From: Cypionkella sp.
GTDB lineage: Bacteria > Pseudomonadota > Alphaproteobacteria > Rhodobacterales > Rhodobacteraceae
Reading direction: 5' to 3'
DNA length: 64,000 nt
Assembly: GCA_023255415.1 (NCBI GenBank)
Contig: JALRIN010000008.1
Location: forward strand, 26,637 to 90,636
This document shows, piece by piece, positions 8,071 through 16,910 of this stretch (position 1 is its first letter; every line of letters starts with the position of its first letter). The notes under the pieces were generated by a model. That model saw nothing but the letters and a program-made list of their open reading frames with translations. It did not search any database and had not been told where the DNA came from. Both the position numbers and the translations under genes were made by a program.

Positions 8071-8708
8071 TGGCCAATCTCTTTACCACTGCTGCTGCAA
8101 CTTTGGCGCTGACCTTTGGCCTTGGCCTTGGCGCTGTCAATGCCGACACCACCGCCGCAACGCCCGCCCCCGCTGCGGCGATCGAAATTCAAGACTTTGG
8201 CATCGGCGCGGCTGACGCCAAGGTGGTGATCGACGAATTCGCCTCTTTCACCTGCCCGCATTGCGCGCATTTCCACGAGACGGTTTACCCGCTGCTGAAG
8301 GCCGAGTTTATCGACACCGGCAAAGTGCGTCTGGTCTACCACGAGGTTTATTTTGACCGCTACGGTCTTTGGGCTGGCATGATGGCGCGTTGCGGCGGCG
8401 AGATGCGCTATATCGGCATCACCGACACGCTTTATTCGACCCAAAAAGACTGGGCTGGCAGCGACAAGCCAACCGAAGTGGTTGAGAACCTGAAGAAAAT
8501 TGGCCGTGCAGCGGGGATGGATGACGCAAGTCTGGACGCCTGCATGAAAGACAATGACATGGCCAAGGCGCTGGTTGACCATTACGAGACCAGCTTCAAA
8601 GCTGCTGGCATCGAAGGCACGCCGACCTTTCTGATCAATGGTGAAAAGCACAGCAATATGGCCTATGCAGACCTGAAGGCGCTGATCGAGGCAGAGCTGG
8701 CCAAGTGA
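8070..8708 (+). CDS. Periplasmic DsbA-family thiol-disulphide oxidoreductase
   Basis: The 212-residue protein has a Sec signal peptide (LALTFGLGLGAVNA) and then a thioredoxin-fold DsbA domain. The active site is CPHC, in FTCPHCAHFHE near residue 52, and the cis-Pro loop is GTPTFLINGE near the C-terminus. It probably oxidises or isomerises disulphides in exported proteins. CPHC is the DsbA dipeptide. Two more cysteines (in MARCGGE and DACMKD) lie in the helical insertion. AAGGAAGG precedes the ATG at 8070. The gene overlaps both neighbours. Confidence 0.92.
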   Translation: MANLFTTAAATLALTFGLGLGAVNADTTAATPAPAAAIEIQDFGIGAADAKVVIDEFASFTCPHCAHFHETVYPLLKAEFIDTGKVRLVYHEVYFDRYGLWAGMMARCGGEMRYIGITDTLYSTQKDWAGSDKPTEVVENLKKIGRAAGMDDASLDACMKDNDMAKALVDHYETSFKAAGIEGTPTFLINGEKHSNMAYADLKALIEAELAK

Positions 8709-9838
8709 TGAACACGCCGCTGGCAGGGGTCAAGGTCGTCGAACTGGCGCGGATTCTGGCAGGCCCTTGGGCTGGCCAGACCCTTGCCGATCTGGGCGCG
8801 GATGTGATTAAGGTCGAGGCCCCCGAAGGCGATGACACCCGCCGCTGGGGCCCGCCCTTTGTGACGCGCGACGACGAGGTCTCTGCCGCCTATTTCCACG
8901 CCACCAACCGCGGCAAACGCGGTGTGGTTGCCGATTTCCGCACGCCCGAGGGCAAAGAGATCGTGCATCGCCTGATTGCCGATGCCGATGTGCTGATCGA
9001 AAACTTCAAGGTTGACGGGCTGGCGAAATATGGCCTCGACTATGCCAGCCTGCAGGCGATCAACCCCAAACTGATCTATTGCTCGATCACCGGATTTGGC
9101 CAGACCGGCCCCTATGCGCATCGCGCCGGCTATGATTTCATCATTCAAGGCATGGCGGGGCTGATGTCGGTGACGGGTGAGCCGCAAGATCAGCCACAAA
9201 AGGTTGGCATCGCGGTGACCGATGTGTTCACCGGCGTTTATGCCGCCACCGCGATCTTGGCAGCCTTGGTGCAACGCGGCCGCACCGGGATGGGTCAGCA
9301 CATCGACATGGCGCTGATGGATGTTGCAACCAGCGTGATGTCGAACCAAGCGCTGAACTACCTGACTTCAGGGGTCGCGCCGAAAAAGATGGGCAATGCG
9401 CATCCCAATCTTGTGCCCTATGCGGTATTTGATTGCGCCGATGGCTGGATCATCCTGGCCACCGGCAATGACGCACAATATCAGCGGCTTTGTGAGATTT
9501 TGGGCCTGCAGGATCTGGCACATGCGCCGCAATTTGCCACCAATGCCGACCGCGTCGCCAATCGCGCCGATCTGACACAGCGGCTGACCGCAGCCACGCG
9601 CGGCTTTGCCAAGGCCGATTTGCTGGCCGCTTGCGAAGCCCAAGGCGTGCCTGCAGGCCCGATCAATGATCTGGCCGAAACCTTTGCCGACCCTCAGGTC
9701 GTGGCGCGGCAATTGGAAATCGCACCCGAAGGCATTCGCGGCGTCCGCTCACCCTTCTGCTTTTCCGGCGCTGATCTGGCACTGGATCGCCCTGCACCAA
9801 AGCTGGGCCAGCATCAGGACGAGGTTTTAGGCAAATAG
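8708..9838 (+). CDS. CaiB/BaiF-type (family III) CoA-transferase
   Basis: Family III CoA-transferases move CoA between acyl groups of organic acids. The 376-residue product has the family start (LAGVKVVELARILAGPWAG), the VIKVEAPEGDDTR motif, the NRGKRGVVADF region and a catalytic Asp expected in the IENFKVDGLAKYGLDY neighbourhood. The ATG overlaps the stop of the DsbA-like gene (TGATG). The substrate cannot be read from sequence, and no pathway partner flanks it. A short inverted repeat follows the stop. Confidence 0.9.
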   Translation: MNTPLAGVKVVELARILAGPWAGQTLADLGADVIKVEAPEGDDTRRWGPPFVTRDDEVSAAYFHATNRGKRGVVADFRTPEGKEIVHRLIADADVLIENFKVDGLAKYGLDYASLQAINPKLIYCSITGFGQTGPYAHRAGYDFIIQGMAGLMSVTGEPQDQPQKVGIAVTDVFTGVYAATAILAALVQRGRTGMGQHIDMALMDVATSVMSNQALNYLTSGVAPKKMGNAHPNLVPYAVFDCADGWIILATGNDAQYQRLCEILGLQDLAHAPQFATNADRVANRADLTQRLTAATRGFAKADLLAACEAQGVPAGPINDLAETFADPQVVARQLEIAPEGIRGVRSPFCFSGADLALDRPAPKLGQHQDEVLGK

Positions 9839-9857
9839 GGTCGGGGTTCCCCGACCC
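9838..9857. terminator. Inverted repeat between convergent CoA-transferase and MAPEG genes
   Basis: A perfect 9-base stem, GGGTCGGGG/CCCCGACCC with a 2-base spacer, sits between two convergent stop codons and starts in the CoA-transferase stop codon. There is no T-tract on either side, so it is a weak candidate for a shared bidirectional terminator. Confidence 0.45.
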
Positions 9858-9863
9858 TTGGCC

Positions 9864-10238
9864 TTACAAAACAGCGCCAACCAAGCCCATCAGCATCAGC
9901 ACAAAAACCGGCCCGATGGTCAAAGCAAAGCCCAAGGTCCGCGTCGAGGGGTCTTTGACATAGCTGCGCCAGTAAATGTGCCGCCCCACCAAAAACACCG
10001 CGCCCACGGCCGCCACCAAAAGCGGTGCGCCATGTTGTGCGGCCACATAAAGCGTCGGAAAAAACGCGATCAACATCTCGGCAGTGTTCAAATGCACCCG
10101 CGACATCCGCTCAAAGCCTGCATCCCCAGTCATCGCAGGGGCTTTCAGACCCGAAACGCCACGGGCCTTGCCCACCATCACGCCAAAAAACAAAAACTGT
10201 GCAACAGCCAACAAGGCCACGATTTCAACAAATTGCAT
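9864..10238 (-). CDS. MAPEG family membrane protein
   Basis: This 124-residue protein with four hydrophobic segments matches the MAPEG family (membrane-associated eicosanoid and glutathione metabolism). The diagnostic block is FERMSRVHLNTAEMLIAFFP near residue 45. Bacterial members are mostly uncharacterised, some with glutathione transferase activity. The start at 10238 follows AAGGGA. It lies downstream of the 2OG-oxygenase-like gene on the same strand with a 44-base gap. Confidence 0.8.
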   Translation of the reverse strand: MQFVEIVALLAVAQFLFFGVMVGKARGVSGLKAPAMTGDAGFERMSRVHLNTAEMLIAFFPTLYVAAQHGAPLLVAAVGAVFLVGRHIYWRSYVKDPSTRTLGFALTIGPVFVLMLMGLVGAVL

Positions 10239-10282
10239 TTTAGTCCCTTTTGTTAAGATACCTTGGGCTTGGGTTGCAGCCA

Positions 10283-10903
10283 TTAGCCCCAATTATAGTT
10301 AAAACTCACCGAAATCCGCTCGTCATCCGACATATTCATCGGCACCTCGTGGCGCAGCCAGCTTTCCCACAACAGCACCTCACCCGCCTCGGGCTTGGCA
10401 TAGATAAAGCTGCGCAGATCTTCGCGCGCGGTCTTTTTGCGCGGAGGTGCGGCCATCATCATCGCCAGCCGCGGGTCTTCGAATTTGATCGCGCTGGTGT
10501 CTTCGGGCATGGTCACATAGGTGGTGCCGGAAATCACGCTATGGGGGTGGATATGCGAGGCGTGGTTGCCGCCTGATCCCAAGATATTGACCCAAAGCGA
10601 ATCAAGCTTCAGCTCTTTCTCGCCCAGCTCGAAATCCAGCTCTTTGACAAAAGCGGCGACATGCTTGTCCAACAGATCGACCAGCGCCTGAAAGATCGGA
10701 AACCGCCAGGGCAGATCATCCAAAGACGCATAAGAGGTATAGCCGGGATAGTCGTTTTCCTCGCACCATCTTTGGCCTGCCTCGTCGTCTTCGGCAATCG
10801 ACAGGCAAGCGCCTTCCAGTTCAGAGCCATCGACACCCGCGCCCATTTCGGACAGATGCGCGCGATAAAGCCGGGTTGCAAATAGGGTTTTGATCTCTGA
10901 CAT
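10283..10903 (-). CDS. Putative 2OG-Fe(II) oxygenase (TIGR02466-like)
   Basis: This 206-residue protein resembles a family of short putative 2-oxoglutarate/Fe(II) dioxygenases. The central WVNILGSGGNHASHIHPHS segment gives the first metal-binding histidines. SGTTYVTMPED and a late LWESWLRHEVPMN segment follow, where the distal His and then a 2OG-binding Arg (SDDERISVSF) are expected. The start follows CGGAGG. The substrate is unknown; relatives act on small molecules or proteins. It starts 28 bases after the end of lpxK on the same strand. Confidence 0.75.
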   Translation of the reverse strand: MSEIKTLFATRLYRAHLSEMGAGVDGSELEGACLSIAEDDEAGQRWCEENDYPGYTSYASLDDLPWRFPIFQALVDLLDKHVAAFVKELDFELGEKELKLDSLWVNILGSGGNHASHIHPHSVISGTTYVTMPEDTSAIKFEDPRLAMMMAAPPRKKTAREDLRSFIYAKPEAGEVLLWESWLRHEVPMNMSDDERISVSFNYNWG

Positions 10904-10930
10904 CTCAGCCTCCGTAAGGGGTTTGCGGCG

Positions 10931-11887
10931 CTATATAACGCCCAAGGCGGCAAGGCGAGCGTCCAATGCCGACCAATCGGCGATTTGCAGCCGCACCGGC
11001 AGGGTCAACACCCGCATGCGGTAAGCTTCGGGCAGGCGCACGGCGTCTTTTTCGGTGGTGACAAGCTGCGCGCCGCGCAGGGTGGCCTCGGCCTCAAGGC
11101 GCGCCAAAAGCGCAGGCGTCAGCACTTGGTGATCTTCCAAAGCCTCGCCACGCAGCACATTGGCCCCGGTGGCGCGCAGGGTGGCGAAAAACTTCTCCGG
11201 CCGCCCAATGCCAGCAAAGGCCAGCACCCGCTCGCCTTGCCAATCCATCCCCATCTGCAAAACTTGCAGCCTGCCAGACAGCTGCGGCACAGCGGCAGTT
11301 TTGATCTGGCCTTCGCCAATCACCAGCACGAAATCTGCCCGCGCCAACCCAACGGCCACAGGTTCGCGCAAAGGCCCCGCCGGCAAACAGCAGCCATTGC
11401 CAAAGCCCACCGCAGCATCGACCACCACAATCGAGATGTCTTTGATCACGCTTGGGTTTTGAAAACCATCATCCAGCAGCACCAGCTGCGCGCCCGCGGC
11501 CTCGGCCATCTTCACCCCCGCGGCGCGATCACGCGCCACAAACACCGGCGCAAAGGCGGCCAGCAGCAAAGGCTCGTCGCCAACATCCGCGGCGCGATGC
11601 CGCTTGGGGTCAACCGCAACTGGGCCCGCCAGCCGCCCACCATAGCCGCGCGAGACCACGGCCACCCGCAGCCCGCGCGCCGCCAGCCTTTCGACCAAGG
11701 CGATGGCCGTGGGCGTCTTGCCGGTGCCGCCTGCATTGATATTGCCGATGCAAATCACCGGCACTTGCGCGCGATAGCCGGGCTTGCGCAGACGCCGCGC
11801 CACGCTGGCGGCATAGATCCAACCCAGCGGCGCAAGCAGGCGCGCCCAAACTCCAACCGGTTGATGCCAAAACGCAGGGGGCCGCAT
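10931..11887 (-). CDS. lpxK: Tetraacyldisaccharide 4'-kinase
   Basis: LpxK phosphorylates the 4'-position of the lipid A disaccharide precursor at the inner membrane. The 318-residue protein begins with a short membrane-associating region and then the Walker A-like loop GNINAGGTGKTP near residue 48, diagnostic for the family. It continues with VVSRGYGG and LLDDGFQN, which holds the Walker B acidic residues. Its ATG overlaps the stop of the upstream WaaA-like gene (TGATG), so the two lipid A genes are translationally coupled. Confidence 0.95.
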   Translation of the reverse strand: MRPPAFWHQPVGVWARLLAPLGWIYAASVARRLRKPGYRAQVPVICIGNINAGGTGKTPTAIALVERLAARGLRVAVVSRGYGGRLAGPVAVDPKRHRAADVGDEPLLLAAFAPVFVARDRAAGVKMAEAAGAQLVLLDDGFQNPSVIKDISIVVVDAAVGFGNGCCLPAGPLREPVAVGLARADFVLVIGEGQIKTAAVPQLSGRLQVLQMGMDWQGERVLAFAGIGRPEKFFATLRATGANVLRGEALEDHQVLTPALLARLEAEATLRGAQLVTTEKDAVRLPEAYRMRVLTLPVRLQIADWSALDARLAALGVI

Positions 11888-13077
11888 CACGCCCCCCTGC
11901 CCATCAGATGCCGCAGGTCTTGAAACACCCGCTCGCTTGCCTCGACCCCATCAGAGGACAGCACCCAAGCCGCCTGCGCCAGACGTGCGGCACGATCAGG
12001 CGCCAGCAAATCGCCCAAGGCCTCGCCCAGATCCGTTGCATCGCCGACAGCCCGCGCCGCCTGCCCTGCCCCAAGCCGGCCAAAGACCGCCCCAAATCGT
12101 CCCGGTTTGGGGCCATAGATAATCGCCGACCCCATCGCCGCTGCCTCCATCGGATTGCGCGCGCAGCCCTGCCCCGACAGGCTGCCCCCCATAAAGCAGA
12201 CCGGAGCAAGCCGATACCACAGCCCATATTCGCCATCAGAGTCAGGGATATAGACGGTGGTTTCCGGATCTGGTTCTTGTTCCAGCCTGCGCTGCGCCAC
12301 GGTCCAGCCCTCGGCGGCCTCCATCTGCTGCACCAAAGCTTCGGCGCGCGAGAAATCCTGCGGCACAAGGATCAACAGCAAGCGATGCGACAGCCGCAGC
12401 GCCGCGCGATGTGCCGCGATCACCGCCGCCTCTTCGGCCTCGGGCAGGTCAACCGCCAACCAGATCGGCCGCGTCGCAAGCAAGGCCGCCAGGGCCGCGC
12501 GTTCGGGTTCATGATGCGGCAGCGCAGCACTGGCTTCTTCAAGCCGCCCCAAGGCGACAACATCACCGGCTCCGGCACGGCGAAACGCCCGCGCTCCGGC
12601 CTCGTCAATTGCAAAAACCCGTTGCAGCGCCGCCAGACAATTGCTTACCAAGCCCGGATACCATCCAGCGCGATCTTTCAGCAAAAACGGATCGCGGGCG
12701 TTGACCATCATCAGCGGAATGCGCCGCTCGCTCGCCTCGGCAATCAACGCGGGCCGCAGCTCGCCTTCTGCGAAAATCACCAGATTGGGCTGCCAATGCT
12801 GCAAGAAACTGCGCACATCGGCGGGGCGGTCATTTGGTGCGGCATCACGCAGAGCCAGCGCAGGAATTGCCCCCTCGTCGGGGCAGGTCAGCAAAACCTT
12901 GGCCTGCAATTCTGCCTCGATCCGCTTGGCAAGCCCCAACAGCCCGACCACCGCCGCCGCACTGGGCGCATGTAGCCAAACCAAAGCCCCCACGGGGCGC
13001 GCGGCGCGCCGAACCTCGCCTGCAGGCCCACGACCCGCAGCCAGATTGTAAAGCGTGCGGCCAAGCGAGAATACCAT
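11887..13077 (-). CDS. Diverged WaaA/KdtA-like glycosyltransferase
   Basis: Position and overall pattern match 3-deoxy-D-manno-octulosonic acid transferase, which adds Kdo to lipid IVA: an N-terminal membrane-associated region, a GT-B fold, GGSL followed by a NPMEAAA block, and adjacency to lpxK. The protein is strongly diverged. The family's HAVSVGE motif, whose Glu acts as general base, reads LHAPSAAAVVG; NARLSxRS reads NARDPFLLKD; ASTHxGEE reads AVDLPEAEE. Length (396) is near normal. It could have a changed acceptor, be impaired, or depend on another WaaA elsewhere. Neighbours are DUF4170 upstream (13-base gap) and lpxK downstream (overlap). Confidence 0.75.
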   Translation of the reverse strand: MVFSLGRTLYNLAAGRGPAGEVRRAARPVGALVWLHAPSAAAVVGLLGLAKRIEAELQAKVLLTCPDEGAIPALALRDAAPNDRPADVRSFLQHWQPNLVIFAEGELRPALIAEASERRIPLMMVNARDPFLLKDRAGWYPGLVSNCLAALQRVFAIDEAGARAFRRAGAGDVVALGRLEEASAALPHHEPERAALAALLATRPIWLAVDLPEAEEAAVIAAHRAALRLSHRLLLILVPQDFSRAEALVQQMEAAEGWTVAQRRLEQEPDPETTVYIPDSDGEYGLWYRLAPVCFMGGSLSGQGCARNPMEAAAMGSAIIYGPKPGRFGAVFGRLGAGQAARAVGDATDLGEALGDLLAPDRAARLAQAAWVLSSDGVEASERVFQDLRHLMGRGA

Positions 13078-13089
13078 GATGCGACGGCG

Positions 13090-13335
13090 TTAAGCGCCCA
13101 TTTCCTCGGTCAAAGAAGCGGATTTGTTTTCTTCGCGCAGGCGGTGAATATGCGCGATGAAATAGCGCATATGGGCGTTGTCCACAGTGCGCTGCGCCTC
13201 GGCCTTCCAGGCGTTAAAGGCGCTGGCATAATCGGGGAACATGCCGACAATATGGATGTCATTCACATCTTTGAACACGTTCTGATCTGGGGTGACAAGT
13301 TCGCCACCAAAGACAAGATGAAGACGCTGCGCCAT
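13090..13335 (-). CDS. DUF4170 family protein
   Basis: This soluble 81-residue protein matches the DUF4170 family common in alphaproteobacteria and often found beside lipid A genes. The visible hallmarks are LHLVFGGEL, then DIHIVGMFPDYASAFNAWK and a basic C-terminal helix. The start follows AAGGAG. It is first in a probable operon with the WaaA-like gene and lpxK. Function is unknown; genomic position suggests a link to envelope lipid synthesis. Confidence 0.82.
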   Translation of the reverse strand: MAQRLHLVFGGELVTPDQNVFKDVNDIHIVGMFPDYASAFNAWKAEAQRTVDNAHMRYFIAHIHRLREENKSASLTEEMGA

Positions 13336-13469
13336 AGCTGGCTCCTTACTGCTGCACTGCAGCTAGACTAGCCTTTGGGGCGGATCGGGGCAAGGGGCGC
13401 TGCGGCAATCGGCATTTGCACAAGCCCGCGCAATCGGATCAAATAGCTTTAAAGTGTTATGAGGGGCCC

Positions 13470-13862
13470 ATGCAAAAACTTGCTGTCAATGCCGCGACCT
13501 TGGTCGCCACCGCCCGCGCGCGGATCACCGAGATTGAAACCCAAGAGGCCATCGCCCTGCTTGGCGATCCCGATGTGGTGATCGTCGATATCCGCGACCC
13601 GCGCGAGCGCGAGCGCACAGGGTTTATCCCCGGTTCGGTGCATGCGCCGCGCGGTATGGTGGAATTCTGGGTCGATCCCGAAAGCCCCTATTTCAAACCG
13701 GTGTTTGGCCAGGCGGGCAAACGCTTTGTGTTTCACTGCGCCTCTGGCTGGCGCTCGGCGCTGACGGTGGCGACGCTGCAAGACATGGGGTTTGAGGCCG
13801 CGCATCTGCGCGAGGGCTTCAGCGCTTGGGTTGCGGCAGGTGGGCCGGTCGAGGGCGTTTGA
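13470..13862 (+). CDS. Rhodanese-like domain protein
   Basis: This 130-residue single-domain rhodanese has the DIRDPRERERTGFIPGS block and the active-site loop HCASGWRSAL with the persulphide-carrying Cys. It probably transfers sulphane sulphur; the acceptor is not known. The start at 13470 follows GAGGGG. The gene is divergent from the DUF4170 operon and converges on parC with a 16-base gap. Confidence 0.9.
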   Translation: MQKLAVNAATLVATARARITEIETQEAIALLGDPDVVIVDIRDPRERERTGFIPGSVHAPRGMVEFWVDPESPYFKPVFGQAGKRFVFHCASGWRSALTVATLQDMGFEAAHLREGFSAWVAAGGPVEGV

Positions 13863-13878
13863 TCCGCCCGCAGCGGTT

Positions 13879-16185
13879 TTAGGTAAAGCGGTTGTCACGC
13901 GGGAAACCGCGTGGCGCCATCCGCCCAGCCGAGGCCCGCGCGCCGATCCATTCTGCCAGATCGGTTTCCGTGCGGGTGCGGCCAGCGGGGTCTTTCCACG
14001 CCAGACCTTCGGCCAAAACAAAGGTGGTGGCATCCGACAGCCCGCCGTCTTTGTATTTTTGCAGCCGCACGCCCTTGCCCTTGGCCATTTCCGGCAAATC
14101 AGACAGCGGAAACACCAGCACTTTGCGGTTATCGCCCACAACGGCAACATGATCGCCCGTCACCTTGCGGCAGACGGCAGTTTTCACCCCAGCGCCCAGC
14201 GACAGCACCTGCTTGCCCGCCTTGGTTTGCGCCAGCACCTCGTCCGAAGCCACAACAAAGCCGTCGCCCGCCGATGAGGCCACCAGCATCTTTTCGCAAG
14301 CCCGGAAAATTTGCAGATCGACGATCTCGGAATCATTGGGCAGATCGACCATCAGCCGCACAGGTTCGCCCATGCCGCGCCCGCCGGGCAGATTAACGCC
14401 AATCAGCGTGTAGAACCGGCCATTGGCCCCCACAAGCAAGATTTTATCGGTGGTCTCGGCATGGAAGGCAAAGCGCGCGGCATCGCCGTCTTTGAACTTT
14501 TGTTCGGTGGTCAGATCGACATGACCCTTCAGCGCGCGGATCCAGCCCATTTGGCTGCAAATCACCGTGATCGGCTCGCGCTCGATCATTGCCTCGAAAG
14601 ACACCTCTTCCACCTCGCCTGCATCCGCAAATTCACTGCGGCGGCGGCCAAGAACGGTATCTTTGCCGAATTTGCTGCGAATCTCTTCCAGCTCGCGGCC
14701 GATCTGCTGCCATTGCAGCGTGTCACTTTCCAACAAATCCACCAGACCCGCGCGCTCTAGCATCAGCGCATCGCGCTCGCTGATCAGCTCGAGCTCTTCC
14801 AGACGCCGCAAAGACCGCAGGCGCATGTTCAAAATCGCCTCGGCCTGCACCTCGGTCAGCTCGCCTTCACCGCCTTTTGCGGGGGCGATATAGTCTTTTT
14901 CCGAACTGGCGCGGCGGTGCTTTTTGCCCCAATCCTCGGCCATCAGCGCGGCCTTGGGTTCGTCGTCATAGCGGATAATGTCGATCACACGATCCAAATT
15001 CAGGAAGGTGATGATGAAGCCTTCCAAAATTTCAAGCCGATGGTCGATCTTTTCCAGACGGTGCTGGCTGCGGCGGCGCAAAACCTCGCGGCGGTGATCC
15101 AAAAAGGCGCGCAAGACATCCTTAAGGCTGCAAACCTTTGGTTGCCGCCCATCGATCAGCACGTTCATGTTCAGGCTAAAGCGGCTTTCCAGATCGGTCG
15201 ATTTGAACAGCGCCGCCATCAGCATTTCGGGTTCTACCGTGCGGGCACGCGGCTCCAAGATGATGCGAATATCATCGGCAGATTCGTCGCGCACATCGGC
15301 CAGCAGCGGCACTTTTTTGGTTTGAATAACCTCGGCCAGCTTTTCGATCAGCTTGGACTTTTGCACCTGATAGGGAATTTCGGTGACCACGATTTGCCAA
15401 GTGCCTCGGCCCAAATCCTCGACCGACCACTTCGCCCGGGTGCGAAACGACCCGCGCCCGGTGCGATATGCCTCGGCAATCGCCTCGCGGGGTTCGACGA
15501 TCACGCCGCCGGTGGGGAAATCGGGGCCTGGAATCAGCCTGACCAGCTCTTCATCGGCCAGATCGGGGTTTGCCAGCATCGCGTGGCAGCCCTGAATAAG
15601 TTCGTCCAGATTGTGCGGCGGAATATTGGTCGCCATGCCAACCGCAATGCCCGAAGATCCATTCGCCAAAAGGTTGGGAAAGGCCGCCGGCATCACAATA
15701 GGCTCTTCCAAAGTGCCGTCGTAATTGGGGCGGAAATCGACGCAGTTTTCTGCCAGACCTTCCATCAAGGTCTCGGCAATAGCGGTCAGACGCGCTTCGG
15801 TATAGCGCGAGGCGGCTGGATTATCGCCGTCGATATTGCCGAAATTGCCCTGACCATCCACCAGCGGATAGCGCACGTTGAAATCCTGCGCCAAGCGCGC
15901 CATCGCGTCATAAATCGCAGCATCGCCATGCGGGTGATAGTTGCCCATCACATCGCCCGAGATCTTGGCAGATTTGCGAAACGCACTGGTGGCCGAGAGC
16001 TTCAGCTCGCGCATGGCGTAAAGGATACGGCGGTGCACCGGCTTTAGGCCGTCGCGCGCATCGGGCAGCGCACGGTGCATGATCGTCGACAACGCATAGG
16101 TCAGATAGCGTTCCCCAATCGCCCGCGCCAAAGGCTCGGCAAGGGTTACAGGCTCAATCTTGGGGTCATCGGCTTCATTTGACAT
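13879..16185 (-). CDS. parC: DNA topoisomerase IV subunit A
   Basis: ParC is the cutting-rejoining subunit of topoisomerase IV, which decatenates daughter chromosomes. The 768-residue product has the type IIA breakage-reunion domain: RDGLKPVHRRILYAM, the YHPHGDAAIYD segment and active-site Tyr128 in AASRYTEARL. A C-terminal beta-pinwheel domain without an obvious GyrA box supports ParC rather than GyrA. The start is taken at MSNEADD (16185); an in-frame upstream start exists at 16239 and neither has a clear ribosome site. The residue equivalent to the quinolone-contact Ser is Ala89. Confidence 0.93.
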   Translation of the reverse strand: MSNEADDPKIEPVTLAEPLARAIGERYLTYALSTIMHRALPDARDGLKPVHRRILYAMRELKLSATSAFRKSAKISGDVMGNYHPHGDAAIYDAMARLAQDFNVRYPLVDGQGNFGNIDGDNPAASRYTEARLTAIAETLMEGLAENCVDFRPNYDGTLEEPIVMPAAFPNLLANGSSGIAVGMATNIPPHNLDELIQGCHAMLANPDLADEELVRLIPGPDFPTGGVIVEPREAIAEAYRTGRGSFRTRAKWSVEDLGRGTWQIVVTEIPYQVQKSKLIEKLAEVIQTKKVPLLADVRDESADDIRIILEPRARTVEPEMLMAALFKSTDLESRFSLNMNVLIDGRQPKVCSLKDVLRAFLDHRREVLRRRSQHRLEKIDHRLEILEGFIITFLNLDRVIDIIRYDDEPKAALMAEDWGKKHRRASSEKDYIAPAKGGEGELTEVQAEAILNMRLRSLRRLEELELISERDALMLERAGLVDLLESDTLQWQQIGRELEEIRSKFGKDTVLGRRRSEFADAGEVEEVSFEAMIEREPITVICSQMGWIRALKGHVDLTTEQKFKDGDAARFAFHAETTDKILLVGANGRFYTLIGVNLPGGRGMGEPVRLMVDLPNDSEIVDLQIFRACEKMLVASSAGDGFVVASDEVLAQTKAGKQVLSLGAGVKTAVCRKVTGDHVAVVGDNRKVLVFPLSDLPEMAKGKGVRLQKYKDGGLSDATTFVLAEGLAWKDPAGRTRTETDLAEWIGARASAGRMAPRGFPRDNRFT

Positions 16186-16326
16186 GAATGTTGTGTAGTG
16201 CGACGCAGCGCATGGGTCCAGACAGAAAATAATCCGCACAAAAAAGGGGGAAAGCGGCGGGCTTTTTCACTCGAACTTTCGGTCAAAGCCATGCTATCAG
16301 GAATATGTGATTAAGGTGTGAGTGGT

Positions 16327-16839
16327 ATGGTTCGTCTGACATTGCTTTTGTGCGTAAGTCTTTTCATCGCGATGCTGGTTGCGGGCAGCGATAGCGAGAC
16401 CAAACGGTTTGGCCTGATGGCCCAGAATCAGCCGGCGCGGGCCGTGATCATGCCAAGGGCATTGCCGGAACCCGCGCAGCCCGAGACCGCAGCCGTCGCG
16501 GCGGTTATGCCGTCTGAAACCGCCGTGATTCTGAACGCCGCCTTTGTGCCCGATGCGCCGGTGATGGTTGCACCAGAACCGCTGGATCTGGCGCAGCCCA
16601 GCGGCGAAACCCAAGCCAAATTCGCCACCGATACCACAGGGCGGGTTCTGCGGGTGACCGCTAACGGTCTGAATGTGCGCGACGGGCCGGGCAAAGATTA
16701 CGCGGTTGTTGGCCGTCTGCGGCGCGGCGATGAAGTGCTTGTGGTGGTCGAGGCCGAAACCAAAGGCGGCTGGGCCCTGATCCGCATCGAAGGCGATGGC
16801 GTCGAAGGCTATGTCGCCAGCCGCTTGCTGGCAGAATAA
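16327..16839 (+). CDS. SH3-domain (SH3b) exported or anchored protein
   Basis: The 170-residue protein has an N-terminal hydrophobic segment (LTLLLCVSLFIAMLVAG) acting as signal peptide or anchor, then a Pro/Ala-rich linker of about 75 residues. A bacterial SH3 domain at the C-terminus is recognised by ANGLNVRDGPGKDYAVVGRL and ending in GWALIR-EGYVASRLL. Such domains often bind peptidoglycan, so a cell-wall role is likely. The ATG at 16327 is chosen over a GTG at 16318. The gene is divergent from parC. Confidence 0.85.
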   Translation: MVRLTLLLCVSLFIAMLVAGSDSETKRFGLMAQNQPARAVIMPRALPEPAQPETAAVAAVMPSETAVILNAAFVPDAPVMVAPEPLDLAQPSGETQAKFATDTTGRVLRVTANGLNVRDGPGKDYAVVGRLRRGDEVLVVVEAETKGGWALIRIEGDGVEGYVASRLLAE

Positions 16840-16910
16840 CCCAGATTGGCGTTGTCTGCGCGGGCGCGCTTGCCTAGAACACAATGGGTCTGAAAACGGG
16901 TTCTTGGCAT

